A DNA stretch of 64,000 nucleotides from Promicromonospora sp. Populi. GTDB lineage: Bacteria; Actinomycetota; Actinomycetes; Actinomycetales; Cellulomonadaceae. Numbering within the stretch: the first letter of the stretch is position 1; every line of letters begins with the position of its first letter. This document shows, in pieces, positions 63,950 through 64,000 of this stretch. The position numbers and the translations under genes were made by a program. The stretch is from the NCBI RefSeq assembly GCF_041081105.1, contig NZ_CP163528.1:2914001-2978000 (forward strand), in the 5' to 3' direction. The notes beneath the pieces are model-generated. The model was not told the origin of the DNA and made no database searches. It saw nothing but the letters and a program-made list of their open reading frames with translations.

Positions 63950-64000
63950 GTGTCAGACGAGAACCCAGTAGAGGCGGACGACGCGACCGAGCGCATCCTG
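63950..64000 (+). CDS. TetR-family regulator N-terminus (partial)
   Basis: 17 codons (GTG start at 63950), ending ...DDATERIL, which is where TetR proteins begin the first HTH helix. TAGTAT lies 6 nt before the GTG, suggesting a leaderless start. The identity rests mainly on the divergent MFS and the two palindromes; the gene runs off the right edge. Confidence 0.6.
   Translation, partial: MSDENPVEADDATERIL

Overview
The window is a high-GC actinobacterial chromosome segment. The order glmU / tRNA-Gln / ABC-F / ispE-rsmA / RpfB-like genes / tatD-metG, with the divergent pair protein mannosyltransferase and rsmI, is the conserved actinobacterial housekeeping block seen for example in Mycobacterium. 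Many genes use GTG starts, and several have a -10 box only 6-8 nt upstream of the start codon, suggesting leaderless mRNAs. A member of the Micrococcales (Promicromonosporaceae/Cellulomonadaceae-like) is my guess; nothing in the window fixes the genus.

Layout. 1-9.5 kb: start of glmU, tRNA-Gln(UUG), a TetR regulator, an AT-richer gap with a probable 27-residue amphipathic peptide gene, a maleylacetate reductase-like dehydrogenase divergent from a MarR regulator, an MFS carrier, lysine 6-aminotransferase (lat), two anchored proteins, an LD-carboxypeptidase and an Lrp regulator. 9.5-28.5 kb: ABC-F ATPase, a CE7 esterase and a degenerate paralogue, ispE-rsmA, three tandem DUF348/G5 RpfB-type genes (the middle one without a catalytic domain), tatD-metG, a PQQ-type sugar dehydrogenase, pncA, PMT, rsmI and a GH20 hexosaminidase. 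28.5-36 kb: a large lipoprotein, a TetR-Ohr redox pair with a near-perfect 26-bp operator, and a Ser/Thr kinase / FHA / membrane-protein signalling group.

36-40.5 kb is a compact SigK regulon: dipZ, an MPT83-like fasciclin lipoprotein, and sigK-rskA. Three copies of the same promoter, CCATCC-N16-CGAACC, precede dipZ, the fasciclin gene and sigK. 40.5-47 kb: a sugar-acid locus (ManD-type dehydratase, ABC permeases, binding protein, FadR-type regulator) with a perfect FadR-type operator, interrupted by a zeta-toxin/HTH-antitoxin pair. 47-54.8 kb: GH114-like lipoprotein, an NAD(P)-binding protein, a deletion scar that joins the 3' ends of a SnoaL gene and a MerR gene, a PPOX protein, a kinase-fold protein, a translationally coupled operon (Cys-tailed peptide / FrnE-type DsbA / TetR), a HAD dehalogenase, a WYL regulator and RidA.

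54.8-61.2 kb: a Liv-type ABC transporter operon (livH carries a frameshift; LivM and LivG are fused) and a divergently read phenylacetate-CoA ligase gene, each preceded by a PaaR-type operator. This suggests coordinated uptake and activation of an aromatic acid. 61.2-64 kb: an MFS exporter plus esterase lipoprotein, divergent from the start of a TetR gene, with two matching operators between them. No phage, IS element or CRISPR array was seen.
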